Source: Fonsecaea monophora (lineage: Eukaryota; Ascomycota; Eurotiomycetes; Chaetothyriales; Herpotrichiellaceae). Taken from it: 38,486 nt of DNA. The notes beneath the pieces are model-generated. The model was not told where the DNA came from. It did no database searches and worked only from the letters and a program-made list of their open reading frames with translations. Position 1 is the first letter of the stretch. Every line of letters starts with the position of its first letter. The stretch is from NCBI RefSeq assembly GCF_001642475.1, contig NW_019174112.1, positions 1 to 38,486 on the forward strand, in the 5' to 3' direction. Below are positions 1 to 10,754 of the stretch, in pieces. The translations under genes were made by a program, and so were the position numbers.

Positions 1-39
1 TTTACTATGTAAATTATGCTGTTCTAAAGTGCGCAGACC

Positions 40-69
40 TACACCGCCATATGCGCATATGGCGGTGTA
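40..69. repeat. 30-bp perfect palindrome
   Basis: Positions 40-54 are the exact reverse complement of 55-69, with TACACCGCCATATGC as the left half and no spacer. The next flanking bases (39 and 70) do not pair. It lies about 185 bp beyond the 3' end of the flavoprotein gene. It could be a dimeric binding site (it contains inverted CCG/CGG triplets), a transposon end or a cruciform. The sequence alone does not decide between these. Nothing else was recognised in 1-254. Confidence 0.9.
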
Positions 70-254
70 ACTCTTGTTGTGCCCTCGGCAAAACTGCCAA
101 TTTTTTGGATTTTTGCTCGCCACTGTATCCTAAACATGAAGGAAGTAGCGCAACACCTAACTTCGTTTCGAGTTTGCCGCCGAAACGAACGGAATAAAGA
201 CGTTGACTATGGCATATCTATCGTTTGTAAAGAGACATCACTTGCAGGAATGTG

Positions 255-2094
255 CTAGAAGGCCTCTGGAGCACCTTGAGCCAGTTTTCTCCCTGCTCGG
301 TAGCCAAAGGTCATTCCCGGCCCAATGCTGGAGCCTCCTCCTGGGTAAGCCCCCTTAAAGACACTGTTTTGATCACAACCGACTGCGTATAGTCCCTTGA
401 TAGTCTGGCCGTTCTGGTCTAGTACTTGTGCATCGTTGTTTGTTATCAACCCATACAGAGTGCTGACATTGCCGGGGTACAGCGGGAGCGCATAGAACGG
501 ACCAGTCACGCATGGTTGAATATTAGGATTTGGTTGAACTTGCGGGTCGCCGTAGAAGCGGTCGTACGCGGTCTCGCCTCGATGGTACTGTGTATCAACC
601 CCTGTCGAAGCGAAGTCATTATACTCAGAAACCGTCCGCATTAACGCTTGGGTAGGGACACCAATTTTCTCCGCGAGCGCGGGAATCGTGGGCGCTGAGA
701 TCAGATAGCCTTGTCTCAGTAGCTTCCAAATTGGGTAGGGCCATGGCAATGCCATTCCCATACCGTATTTGCGAAGATGCGTGCGGTCGCCGATGTAGTA
801 CGCTTTCTGGATACCCTTCTGGTGCATGGCACTGACAAACTCCTGGTAAGGCTCCGACTCGTTTGCAAACCGTCGACCGTCAGGCCCAACAATGATGGAC
901 CCAGGCTTGGATCGATCGATCGCGAAATGTGGAAAGCGGCGTACCGGACCATGCGGGACAGGCAGGAGAGAGATAGGAGCAAAGATGGCATTCGACGGGT
1001 TCTTGGGCGGTAGAGCACCGCCGCTGGCAACACCAATTCGCTTGCCGTCTCCTGTGTTGCCTCGTGGGCAAGCACACCATTCATGCGGGACATACTGTTT
1101 GGCCTCCTCTGATCTGCCAAAACCACCACTAGCAAGGACCACTCCCTTTCGAGCGTATACCGTGGTCTCTTTGCCTTGACGGAGAACTTGAACACCAGCG
1201 ACACGCCCGTTCTCGATCACAGGGTCTGTGGCTGACGCATTATTCCATAAGTCCACCCCTTGCTGCTGCACAGAAAACAACAGCCGTCCCACAAGTGCGT
1301 TGCCATTGGCCATGTCGGTTCCCTTGCCATAGCGAATCAGGTCTGCAGCGTAGCGAAGCGCTTTCTTCGTCACCTTGACCAGATTCGTGATGCTACCAAA
1401 GGGATTGGTCACAACTGGTAACTCCTCTGGGTCTGCTTGCATCGAACCAAATGCAGAGTAGCCCTGTATTGGATAGCGAACCTGCTTGATCAATGGCCCC
1501 AGTTGACGTCCATCAAACTTTTCTGTCAGGATCGTGCGACCTGCCGAGGCACCTTTTTTCGAGACATGGTAATCCGGCAAAGGAACAGGCTTAAAGCGAA
1601 CAGCAGAGTTATCCTCCATCCATTGCACCATCTCCGGAGCTGATTTAAGGAAAACTGGCACTTTCTTGGGGTCGTAGAGGTCTCCCAGCACCTCGTGAAG
1701 ATAGATATCTGCTTGAGCTGCCGAATCCTGCACACCGATAGCTGCTTGGTGCTTGTTGACCGGTATCCATGCTCCGCCACCAGAGTAAGCTGTTGTGCCG
1801 CCAAAATACTGTGTCTTCTCCAAGATCATGACCTTGAGACCATGCTTTGCGGCAACGAAGGCGGTGGTCAAGCCCGAACAGCCAGAGCCGACAACTACAA
1901 CATCGTAGGTAGCCTCATTCTGAGGAGCTGAGAACGACGTTAGTGGGACCAAGAGTAACACCGACTGCTGGTCGATTCTCGAACGTACCTCGACGGGCCT
2001 GACCAATGCTAAAACAACGATAAGTCGACAATATTGTTCCGTCAACGAAACGTGTCAGCCTTAACACGCGGGGAGGGCCAGAGAGGAAAGCCAT
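255..2094 (-). CDS. 3-ketosteroid-delta1-dehydrogenase-like FAD oxidoreductase
   Basis: Two exons, 2094..1989 and 1927..255, give 592 residues. The intron 1988..1928 has a GTACGT donor, a CACTAAC branch site and a TCAG acceptor. Removing it links the ATG at 2094 to the conserved body in frame, so this start is preferred over the uninterrupted reading that begins at 2045. The body opens with a Rossmann FAD motif (VVVVGSGCSGL, near residue 41). NALVGRLL lies in the middle. The tail contains Y563-P-G-G-G567, matching the Tyr-Pro-Gly-x-Gly active-site stretch of bacterial KstD enzymes, followed by a typical second FAD segment. Family enzymes remove hydrogens from C1-C2 of 3-ketosteroids; in fungi a relative acts in helvolic acid synthesis. 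The first 35 residues are rich in Arg, Ser and Leu with one acidic residue, so a mitochondrial leader is possible. The substrate is unknown. Other fumarate-reductase-like flavoproteins are the main alternative. Confidence 0.85.
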
Positions 2095-2411
2095 GATGAC
2101 TGCCCTTGTATCTTGCAACCAAGATCCGGTCTTCTGCGCGAAGCTATTATAACAGCTTCCAGGGCATTGATAAGATTTGGAGTCTGGGGTCAATCATCAA
2201 CGGGAATCCATGAGCGAGTAATAAGTCAAGCCCGCCATTCAAGGGAAAACCCCCCCGACTATGTCCCTAACTACCTCCGCTATCGCCTCAAAGTCTTTGG
2301 CTTTGTCCTAGTGTAAGATCTAGGTCGAAATACTGAAAGGCTAACAGATCCACTTCTGGCAGGAGGCGGAGAATAGAACACGGGACCTCCGAGCTCGGAA
2401 TTTTTCGATAG

Positions 2412-3417
2412 CTATCGAGAAACTATGCTAAAGTCTGCGATATCCTCCATCTCCACCCCATGAGCCTGGCGGATGACATATTTCACATGATCCAGGGTGT
2501 CCTCCGCCAAGTACGGTTCCTCACCTCGACCCATGACTTTATCCCAATTCTCCAGAAATCCCTCTGCCGTTTCGGATTTGACCCCGGGGAACGTTGCGAG
2601 TGTTTCCCGGGCAGCCCTGTTTGCGCTTGCCGTGAACACCTCACCCGATGATGGGCACTCTTCCGAGGCGAGGCTGATGACGAAGGGAACTACCCCCTAT
2701 AGCGATATTAGTAAATTCCTGCGAGTTTCCATCAGCTATCATAGTGTGTAGACTACTTACCTCCGGCTGGAAATAAGTCCTTGTAACCTTTTTTGTGCCC
2801 TCAGACAGATCTCCCATCCTAGAGGCGGCCGATGGCATGACGCAGTTGATCTTGATGCCATCTCGTGGTGCCCAGCGACCAAGTTCTCGCGTAATGGCAA
2901 ATACAGCAGCCTTCGAGGCGCTATAAGCACAGTCTCCTCCCGCGCCAAACCCGTAGATGGCGTTCGAGGATGTATTGATGATTCGGCCGTACTTCTGCCT
3001 TGCCATCCAAGAGTAGCACGCACTGGTCATCGATGTCGTTCCAAGAGTCGCTATTTCAAGTACTCTCATGAAAGCGCCAGCATCCACATCGTCATGTGGG
3101 GACATCTTGCCAGCGATCCCAGCGTTGTTTATCAGAATGTCGACAGTGCCAAACTCCTTGACGGTGTCGGCCACAATTTCCTTGGCTGCAGCCACAGAAG
3201 AAACATCGTGGCCATCTGCAATCGCAATGCCCCCGGCAGCTTTGATTTCTTCAACCACCGCTTGTGCGCGAGCACTTGTTCCCGGTTGTCCATCTAGGGT
3301 CCCGCCATAGTCGTTGACGACGACCTTAGCCCCTCTCTTTGCCAATTCCAAGGCGTAAAGGCGACCCAAGCCTCCGCCAGCTCCGGTAACAATTGCAACT
3401 CTTCCTCGAACAGACAT
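2412..3417 (-). CDS. MFE2-like short-chain dehydrogenase (hydroxyacyl-CoA dehydrogenase type)
   Basis: Two exons, 3417..2761 and 2696..2412, give 313 residues. The intron 2760..2697 has a GTAAGT donor, TTTACTAAT upstream of the acceptor and a TATAG acceptor, and splicing is phase 0. The nucleotide-binding motif TGAGGGLG is at 11-18 and NNAG at 97-100. The active site shows Ser 150/151, Tyr165 and Lys169 (YSASK). The early segment (NDYGGTLDG) is typical of the dehydrogenase part of peroxisomal multifunctional enzyme 2, which oxidises 3-hydroxyacyl-CoA in beta-oxidation. No hydratase or SCP2 domain follows, and the C-terminus (VSR) is not a classic peroxisomal signal. It is co-oriented with the flavoprotein gene 317 bp downstream, so both may act on the same carbon skeleton. 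An SDR of secondary metabolism with another substrate is also possible. Confidence 0.85.
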
Positions 3418-4311
3418 GGTCGTATCAGCTTGCTTATCCTATTGACCTCAGGTGAACGCGTAATCTGTTTTGAATGGGGATAGAACAAGCAATCAGATAT
3501 CCAGCTATATGTTCCGGGACGACGACTTGATATCTGTCAGTTTTGAGAAGCGCAGCTCGTGGCAATATGGCTCTTCATGGTCGCTGATGTAAGGCATGAA
3601 GCTACGAACTCGAGGCCTTACCGGCCCTGGCGGGCAACGTGTATTCTCCCCATTTTTCTGAACATTCATTATTGCGCAACCTGATTTGACCACTTCACCG
3701 TCGGTATGATTTCGAATGTGGCAGGGTTGAGATAGAGGAAGGAAAGAGCTCACCCGGTCAGCTGCCTACTCCCCTTGGTGTATTTCCGAGGGTTTGATGT
3801 TGAGGACTTCGGGGCATCTTCTTGGCCACCGGTGATTCATGGACTAATTCCCGGAGGGACTCCGTTGTAGTCTAACTGTAGTAAGACTGGCGGTAGTTAG
3901 GTCTCCTCTGGGGCCCCGCTGGAGGTTCTGAACCGACATCGTATGACAAAACCTCCTTTGGGACTGGACCAAAAGGGAATACCCTGCCCGCCACTCCGAG
4001 TTCAATATTAATGAGATCATGGAAGGGAGATAGGGTTTACTTGACTTGGTGGGTTGGGTCGCCTATAATGCTGACTAAAAGCCATTCCATCACGTGTAAG
4101 CCAGGCTTCATTATAATACCTGCAGTCTGTGGCAGCAGGGGGAGTGGTTGTCTTCTGGTTTGTACCGAATACCTCTTGAGGCTAGTCACCCGATCCACCA
4201 GCCTCCGTAAGTCGTACGGACCTACTTTCGACGATTGAATACAAGGCGTCGTATTACAAGACAGTCTTGTATTGTTGAGATCTTGTTTATGTCTTTGCTA
4301 TTGGGTGAGAG
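3418..4311. other. Gene-free spacer between SDR and P450
   Basis: About 0.9 kb without a supportable gene. It should hold the SDR promoter and the P450 3' region. A short perfect inverted repeat (TACAAGAC at 4255-4262 and GTCTTGTA at 4264-4271) lies 41 bp past the P450 stop and may be a structure in its 3' UTR. Short open frames here have no recognisable content. Confidence 0.5.
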
Positions 4312-6221
4312 CTAGTTCCACTGGGACATAAAGCTCATTGCGCTCGACAGTTCCCGCTCAATACATGCCAGATGATCCGCACTTCTCGGCGTGATATCGA
4401 CCTTGAAAGGTAATGGACACATCAGAATAGCCGACGTGTATGCGTTCTCGTCGAGATGGATGACCTCGCCAGTTCTAGGATCCTTTGGCTCGGAGATATC
4501 AAATGCCCATAGTAGCTTCGCCGCGATCCGCCACATATTCCTTTCTGCCAAGTGCAAGCCAGGGCACATTCTTCTGCCAGCGCCGTAGCCATAATGATGT
4601 ACAAGCTCAAGTTAGTATCACCATGAGAAGTCACCATGGGAAGTACTTATCTCGGTTATTGTAGTCAGGGCTGACTGCGTACTCGTTCGCTAACTTGGGA
4701 TGGTCAAGGTAGCGGTCTGGATTGAAATGGTCGTGATTTGGAAAATCTGACTCATCGTGGTGCAAGGCCCATATGCCCACAAAAACCATCGAGCCTTTAG
4801 GTATCAGCATTCCCTCGTACTCATCATCTGAAATTGTCAGTATCTTGCTAGCATGGCACTGTGGGTGGGATTAATAGACCTTGGGTGACCATATGAGGAA
4901 GACCGGCAGGAGCTCTGTCTCCATCAGCACATTCTATCCTCGGTCGTGAGAGCTAAAGGCCATAGGATTTGACTACTTACGTAGGTCGCCATCTCATTCC
5001 CTCTTTAACAATACAGTTGATGTACGGTAGCTTGTCGAAATCTGAAAATAATGGTGCCCTGTCAGTTCCACAAAGAACGTCGATCTCTGCTCTTGCGCGC
5101 TGTTGAACGTGGGGATACTTCGCCATGGCTAGAATTAGTGTTAGAATATGGTTCGCAGTTGTATCTGCGCCCGCCTCAAGAAGTTCTCCGAATAGGTTGT
5201 TGAAAGCGTGTGTCGATAGAGGCCAGCCTTTCTCATTATATTCGTCGATTTTAGCATCGATAAAACAGTCTCTTTTGTCTCCGCGTGCTCTTCGCTCATC
5301 GACGATAGCTCGAGCCTTATCCCACATTTCGTCCATCATTTTGCGACACTTCTCGGCCCTACTCTTCCAACTACCTGGAAGGTATTTCAGAATTGGGAAC
5401 TCATCGATCGGGGGGTTAGCCCCGGGCTCCTGAACATGAAGCCACTAGAATAAAAGTCAGAAATGATCGAATGAGAAAGGGGGATGTAACAAGATCTTAC
5501 CAGGTCCATTAGCTCGTAAAAGTCTTTGTACCAGAATGACTCCAGGCTTGTCGCTCGGTGGCCCCAGATAAGAGATCCTGCTACTGAAACAGTGTACAGA
5601 CGTGCATAGTCGAATATTCTGGATGGATCCTTGAGAATATTATTCATGAATATAACCGCCCTGGATATTGTCAACTTAGTACGTACTCAAACATAGCTGG
5701 TGTGAATCATGGAGACATACTCTGCTTCTTGTATCTTCCAATGCTTCTCATCCAGGGACTTGGGGTTCAAGTTTCGCGTCACAACGGTTCGCTTCTCTCT
5801 CCACGACGGGCCTTGAGGCTCAAGGGTTAAATGGTCACCATGTGTCACGTAGTTGGAGACGTAATTGAATGGTCGGTCTGAGTAGATGCTCCCTTTCTTC
5901 TCCAAGAGGTTGTTAATAGCTCGCCGATCAGAGAGAACAACAATATTCGTGGGACCGATGGTCAAAGAAAAGATAGGCCCATATACATCGGCCCAGGACT
6001 TGAACCTGCGCACATTAGCTACTGTCAGAGCTAGACATGTACATCCACCTGTCGTACTTTCTCCCCAGACCCGTGATCGGTATTTGGTGAGCGTTGCCTA
6101 GGATTGGGATTGTAGGTGGCCCTGGGGGCATGCGTGGATGTCGACGGCCAACCTGAAACAGTCGGTATAATGGGTAGGAGAAGACTAGAGTAAGGGCAAT
6201 TAGGACGATAAAAAGGCCCAT
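4312..6221 (-). CDS. Cytochrome P450 monooxygenase
   Basis: Seven exons (6221..6049, 6005..5721, 5660..5501, 5444..4981, 4914..4880, 4827..4651, 4598..4312) sum to 526 residues in one frame, the usual length for a fungal P450. An N-terminal membrane anchor is followed by the proline-rich hinge MPPGPP. The I-helix oxygen-binding motif AGADTT is at 297-302, the K-helix E354-x-x-R357 is present, and the haem loop is HYGYGAGRRMCPG with ligand Cys443. Five introns are GT-AG. The sixth (4650..4599) fits only as AT-AC and is listed separately. The protein should sit in the ER membrane and hydroxylate a lipophilic substrate. Overall it resembles the broad group named after O-methylsterigmatocystin oxidoreductase, but the subfamily is uncertain. 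It is co-oriented with the SDR and flavoprotein genes and divergent from the transporter. Confidence 0.9.
4599..4650 (-). other. AT-AC intron in the P450 gene
   Basis: This 52-nt intron begins ATAAGTACTT, contains a perfect TACTAAC branch sequence and ends TTGTAC 12 nt after it. Joining CGA-G to AT-CAT-TAT gives Arg-Asp-His-Tyr-Gly-Tyr-Gly, the expected lead-in to the haem-binding loop. The alternative GT-AG choice (GTACTT to TTGAG) shifts the frame and loses the haem cysteine. An ATAAGT donor is typical of AT-AC introns removed by the major U2 spliceosome. Confidence 0.7.
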
Positions 6222-7403
6222 GTCGAGAGACTAATAAGGCAGGCCACGAACTTAGCATACAGAATATCGCGTTTTCGATAAAACTACGTTCAAGATGTCG
6301 AGAAACAGGAGGACGGGATGATGGCGTCTCCTAATATATAATACAACTACTACTTGCGCGTATGTATTTCGCCATCCTTCTAATGCTATAGGCTGAGTAA
6401 GGTTGGTGGTTTTGTCTGTAGATCAATATAGGATCGCCCATTCCGAGACTGTCGATGCTGAATAACGAGGTATCCCAGAGACTCGTTTGGCCTCCAATGA
6501 GCGTAAGAGTATGTGTACGTTGTACAATTACGGATCTACAGCATAAGGTTACCCCAGATGGTAGGGAAATTCATTTGTTAGCATAAATCTCCGCACTGAA
6601 CCCCGGAATATACTCCATTTGAAGTTGGCCATGGTAAACGCACCGATGGGTAGGGTCTCTTGAGCCAGCACCAGTCATAATCAGGCCGATTAATACTCCG
6701 GCTGATAACCTATGTTACCTCCTTCTGCCATACGCATTACAGCTGTGGAGACAAATGATTCCAATGAGCCTAGACCTTTAGCCTTCTCTCCCTGTTGGGT
6801 CAGGGGGCAGTGACACCGTTTACACGGCACCATCCGGAGTATATTTATTGCGTTCCACCGTGGTATCATTACCTGATTCTCCAGAAGAATCACTGTCTAA
6901 TACACCAGTGTTGATGACTCTTCCCATGTCGTAGTATCTGCAGCTGTGCTGTAAGACAAGCAGTAGGATTGGAGAGCTCACGCGGGAGGTGTCGTCCAAA
7001 ATCCAGTAAATTAGACTAGGTTTCTCGAGTGAGATAATTCACCTTTATTGCTAGTATATGTTCCTCGGTGTGCGAGTCTAGATCCCCCCACATACTACAG
7101 AACGGAGCCCCGTAGAGTGCTCTGTAGCCCACGAGGACATCCCGTTTCTCTTCTCCCTGGGGTATCCCGTCGAATCCCAAATTTGGAGGAGAATTTCCGA
7201 GATTTAGAATTTTACGACCCAGCTTCACCCATGCACTGGGCTTATATGGTGGAGGTTAAAGACTCCGTCCTGCTCCCCAGGTCATTGCTAGCGAACCAGG
7301 TGCAGGCTGGTCTTAAAACTCTTTGTTTTCGTTGTCAAGGTCTTCAGTTAAGACTCCCTTCCCCCAGCCAGGCTCCAGTTCCTATCTGTCACAAGCAGTG
7401 ACC
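6222..7403. promoter_or_regulatory. Divergent intergenic region, P450 / MFS
   Basis: About 1.2 kb between the divergent starts of the P450 (minus) and the transporter (plus). It should contain both promoters, which would allow shared control. I saw no convincing extra gene and cannot assign a specific factor site by eye. Confidence 0.5.
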
Positions 7404-9185
7404 ATGTCTCCTACTCCTGACCTTGGGGATAGCCATGCCCCTATGAAGCCGCACACAACTTGGATCAACATCATCACTATACTTGCGGCCGCCACGGCAA
7501 GTTTCAACTTTGGCTATTCCAACAATGCCATTGCTGGGACGATCGCCCAAGCCTCATTTGTTGAGTACTTCTTGCTGAAGGACCCAACGTCTCGCGTGGG
7601 AGGAATGCTTGGAGCGTAAGGACTCGGCCGCCCCTGGCTCCTAGTCACTTTATCTCTGACCTGACTGGCTAGGTTCTTTGGCGGAGGTTTCATTGGAAGT
7701 GTGCTTCAGAGCCCCATATCCTCGCGCTTCGGGAGACGACCTTGCAACATGGCGGCCGCTGTCATTATCATGATAGCTGGAGCTCTCCAAGCTGGCAGCG
7801 TCCACATCGCAATGTTCCTCGTTGCTCGTGTCCTCAATGGAGTCGGAGCTGGTATCATCATCGCGAATACGCCAGTCTACATGAGCGAAATTGCGCCCGC
7901 CCATACTCGCGGTATTCTGGTCAGCTTCCAGGGGATCTCGATCACCGGCGCTACATTTTTTCATCCGTCTTCGCTCTCGCATTCCACTTTGTCGATCATT
8001 CTTATCAGTGGCGTTTGCAATATATCATTCTGACCGCAGTTGCACTACTCTTGGTGGTGACCATGTATTTCATCCCAGAAAGTCCTCGGTGGCTCATGGT
8101 AAGAGTGGCTCTAATTTTAAGAAAGTGCGACAGCGATGCTAACACCATATCCCAGGACAATGGACGAGCAGATGACGCCTGGGCGGTTCTACAGAAGCTG
8201 CACAAGTCAAAGAAAGACCCCACGGCGAAACTTGCACGTATGGAATATATCCAGATCAAGGCGCAGATAGAAGAAGAAAAGGTTTGTTGTATTGAACTCC
8301 AGGAAGGCCACATGAATACTAAAGTCGATAGTCTTTACCTTCTGGTTACTGGTATATCCTGAAAACGCCTCACATGCGCAAACGAGCCATCTGTGGATCC
8401 ATTGTTTGGGTCATGGGCCAATCGACTGGCATCGTTGTTATCGCAAACTTCGCACCACAGCTCTTTGCTGGTCTGGGATACAGTAACGTACTTCAATTGG
8501 GGCTTTCCGTCGTCTGGGTCACAGTATGTGCAATCGGAACTTGGCTCAGTGGTCTTCTCATCGAACGTCTCGGCCGCGTGAAGCAACTTGGTAGGTGGCG
8601 CCGCATTGACGTCTCATCAAGCTCAATTAACACTATTCTAGCTCTGGGAGGCTATCTCTGCAGTACTTGCCTCATCATCGAGGCAGTCCTCCAGAAATAC
8701 TACATCGGATCCTCCAACGCAGCAGGTCTCAAAGCGGCCACTGCCATGTATTTCATCTTTGTCTTCATCTTCGGGCTGTTAATTGAGTGTCCTGGCTATA
8801 CCTACATCGTTGAAATCTGGCCAACTCACCTCCGAAGTGAGGGTGCGACGATCGGCTTTGTCTCCTTCTTCATAATGACCATCGTGTACAACAGCCCAGC
8901 GGCGGAAGCCTTTTCAACCATTGGATGGCGCTATTACTTTGTGATGATCGCGGTCTGTATCGTATCCAACACCTTCCTTCTCTGGTATTGTCCTGAGGTA
9001 AGATTCAAGCTCCCTTTAAGAGGTGTTGGCTGATGAACTTTGAACAGACTGCCGGATTGACCTTGGAAGAAATTGCAGCTAAATTTGGAGATCATGTGGC
9101 TGTGGAGATCTGTGCTATCGACGTCAATAAGCTCGAATTCGAGAAGACCGGCGAAAAGCGAGTGGAAACTGTCGAAGAGGCGTGA
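7404..9185 (+). pseudogene. Sugar-porter-type MFS transporter with a frameshift
   Basis: Six exons (7404..7615, 7673..8098, 8156..8281, 8332..8590, 8642..8997, 9048..9185) would encode about 505 residues, normal for a fungal hexose-transporter-like MFS protein. Family marks are an N-terminal NFGYSN segment, the RFGRRP loop after TM2, PESPRWLM closing TM6, IERLGR in the second half and an LTLEEI-like cytoplasmic tail. The ATG at 7404 is chosen for its good context (ACCATG). The frame breaks in exon 2 at a run of six T (7956-7961). Seven would restore SITGATFFSSVFALAF. No intron can bridge the break, so this is a recent inactivating mutation or a base-calling error. All other joins are GT-AG and in frame. 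It is divergent from the P450 and may import the cluster's substrate or export its product. Confidence 0.85.
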
Positions 9186-9972
9186 GATGGTGCCTCGAAG
9201 GTGATCATGTTGCAGTATACCTTATTCCAAGGCTAAGTAGGCAGCAGCAGTCGCGTTGCTGTTCGAGTTTGATGTCAATAGTGTACCGTCTTCTGTTATA
9301 GGAAGAATCAACTGAACATACAATTTTGCAATTACAAGGGCTATTAACCAGAAAGGCGATCAAAACATTCTCTCCAAATGGTACATTCATCGAATACAAT
9401 CACTACGATTCGTAGTCTGACCGAAATTTCCCCAGACACTCGGAGTATACGCACTGGTGTTCAACTAGAACCAGCCGAAGGGAAACTGCGGCCATCTCCA
9501 GAAACGTTCGCAGCGCAATGTACGGCCATGGCCTCTCAGTAGTAAAGTTCCACATCATAAGGTTGTCCTTCAATCGACAAGCCCAGGGGTTCGGGAAAGC
9601 CCCCTGACACATGACTAATTGTCTTCTGGAAGACACCTCGCAGTTATCATTAGGATCGAAAGAGAAGCGAGCCTGGTTTTCCCCCGAAGTGTGCATTTAA
9701 CCAAAGCGTGGCAAATGGAGACATGGTCGATTTGGTGGGGCGGACTGATTTCGGTCGATTTACTTGAAGCCCAAATCGAGCGGGCGAAATGTGGGGGTCA
9801 TGTTCAATTGAACAATCCTCACAATCCATTAGAGAATCTCTGGGAATCCGTTTCACCCAGTCAAACTCAAAGATGACGATGTCTTCTCTTGTGAAGGGCA
9901 ATGGTCATATGCTTCCCTTTCCCTTGCTCAATCTGTCAATCAGACAATTGTACAACACACTTCTCGAACACT
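9186..9972. other. Gene-free spacer
   Basis: About 0.8 kb between the transporter stop and the next gene start. Short open frames on both strands have no recognisable motif. It should contain the promoter of the downstream gene. Confidence 0.5.
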
Positions 9973-10754
9973 ATGGCAGACCAATCACAAGTTATCCAGC
10001 TTATTATAGTCCCTCATCGACCGGTACACACCGATGCGGAGATCAATAAGGACCTGGCTCCAGGCTTTGATATACTACAAAGGTCTGCATGAGACACTCG
10101 ATTCCCAGTCGATTGCAACGAGACTCACTGACGCGCTATGAGCAGGGCCAAAGGACTACAAGCCATATGGAGAGGGAGAAAGCATGAAGACCGCCACACC
10201 CAGGTTGCCCTCCTTTTATGGGAGAGCCTAGAGGCAAGCCATGCGTTCTTCACAAGCTCCGAATACAGCAAGTTTCACAAAGTCATTCAGCCCGCGATGA
10301 ACGGGAGGAAAATTGAATGGCAGAACCATGCTTCAATTAAAGCAGGCGGACTTAGCGACAAGGAGCATTTGACCAAGACACTTCAGTCACCCGCAATCGA
10401 GGTCGCCCTGACGAAAGTCGTCGAAGGTGGCGTGCAAGGCTACTATTCCCAGTTTCATAAGATTGTCGTCCCCATCCTGGATAACGACCCTGGGTGCGAT
10501 GGACATTTCATCAGTCCTCTACTGGAAAACCCCCAGAACCAGCTTCTTTTGATCAACTGGAAGTCCGTGGATGTACGTATGGCCTCCTCTTACTTCGACT
10601 AGACTGTGAAAGCTAATGGACCTAGGCTCATCATGAAGATTTTGAGAAAAAGCCAACGTTCAAGGCATGTATTGATGGGCTCAAGGATTATTATGCTGAG
10701 TTTGTTATCCCCTGGCATATCGTGGGGCTTCAGTTGATTCAAAGTGGACCTTAA
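9973..10754 (+). CDS. Dimeric alpha/beta-barrel (ABM-like) protein
   Basis: Three exons, 9973..10082, 10146..10572 and 10626..10754, give 221 residues. Both introns are GT-AG and splicing is in frame. The protein looks like two tandem units related to antibiotic-biosynthesis-monooxygenase-like barrels. Unit one has a beta-strand start (VIQLIIVP), a middle with WESLEASHAFFTSSEY and a KFHK stretch. Unit two repeats the pattern (QLLLINWKSVDAHHEDF, then a helix ending in FVIPWH). Such proteins are often cofactor-free monooxygenases, cyclases or stress proteins in fungal gene clusters. No catalytic residue can be assigned. It is the last readable gene before degenerate repeat DNA, so it may mark the right edge of the metabolic group. 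Confidence 0.65.

Noticed and set aside
2405..2418. 14-bp palindrome TCGATAGCTATCGA
   Set aside because: It overlaps the SDR stop codon and its length is within what chance gives in a window this size.
7048..7403. Open frame upstream of the MFS start, which could extend or precede it
   Set aside because: The in-frame ATG at 7323 adds residues without family resemblance, while the ATG at 7404 has good context and a normal N-terminus.
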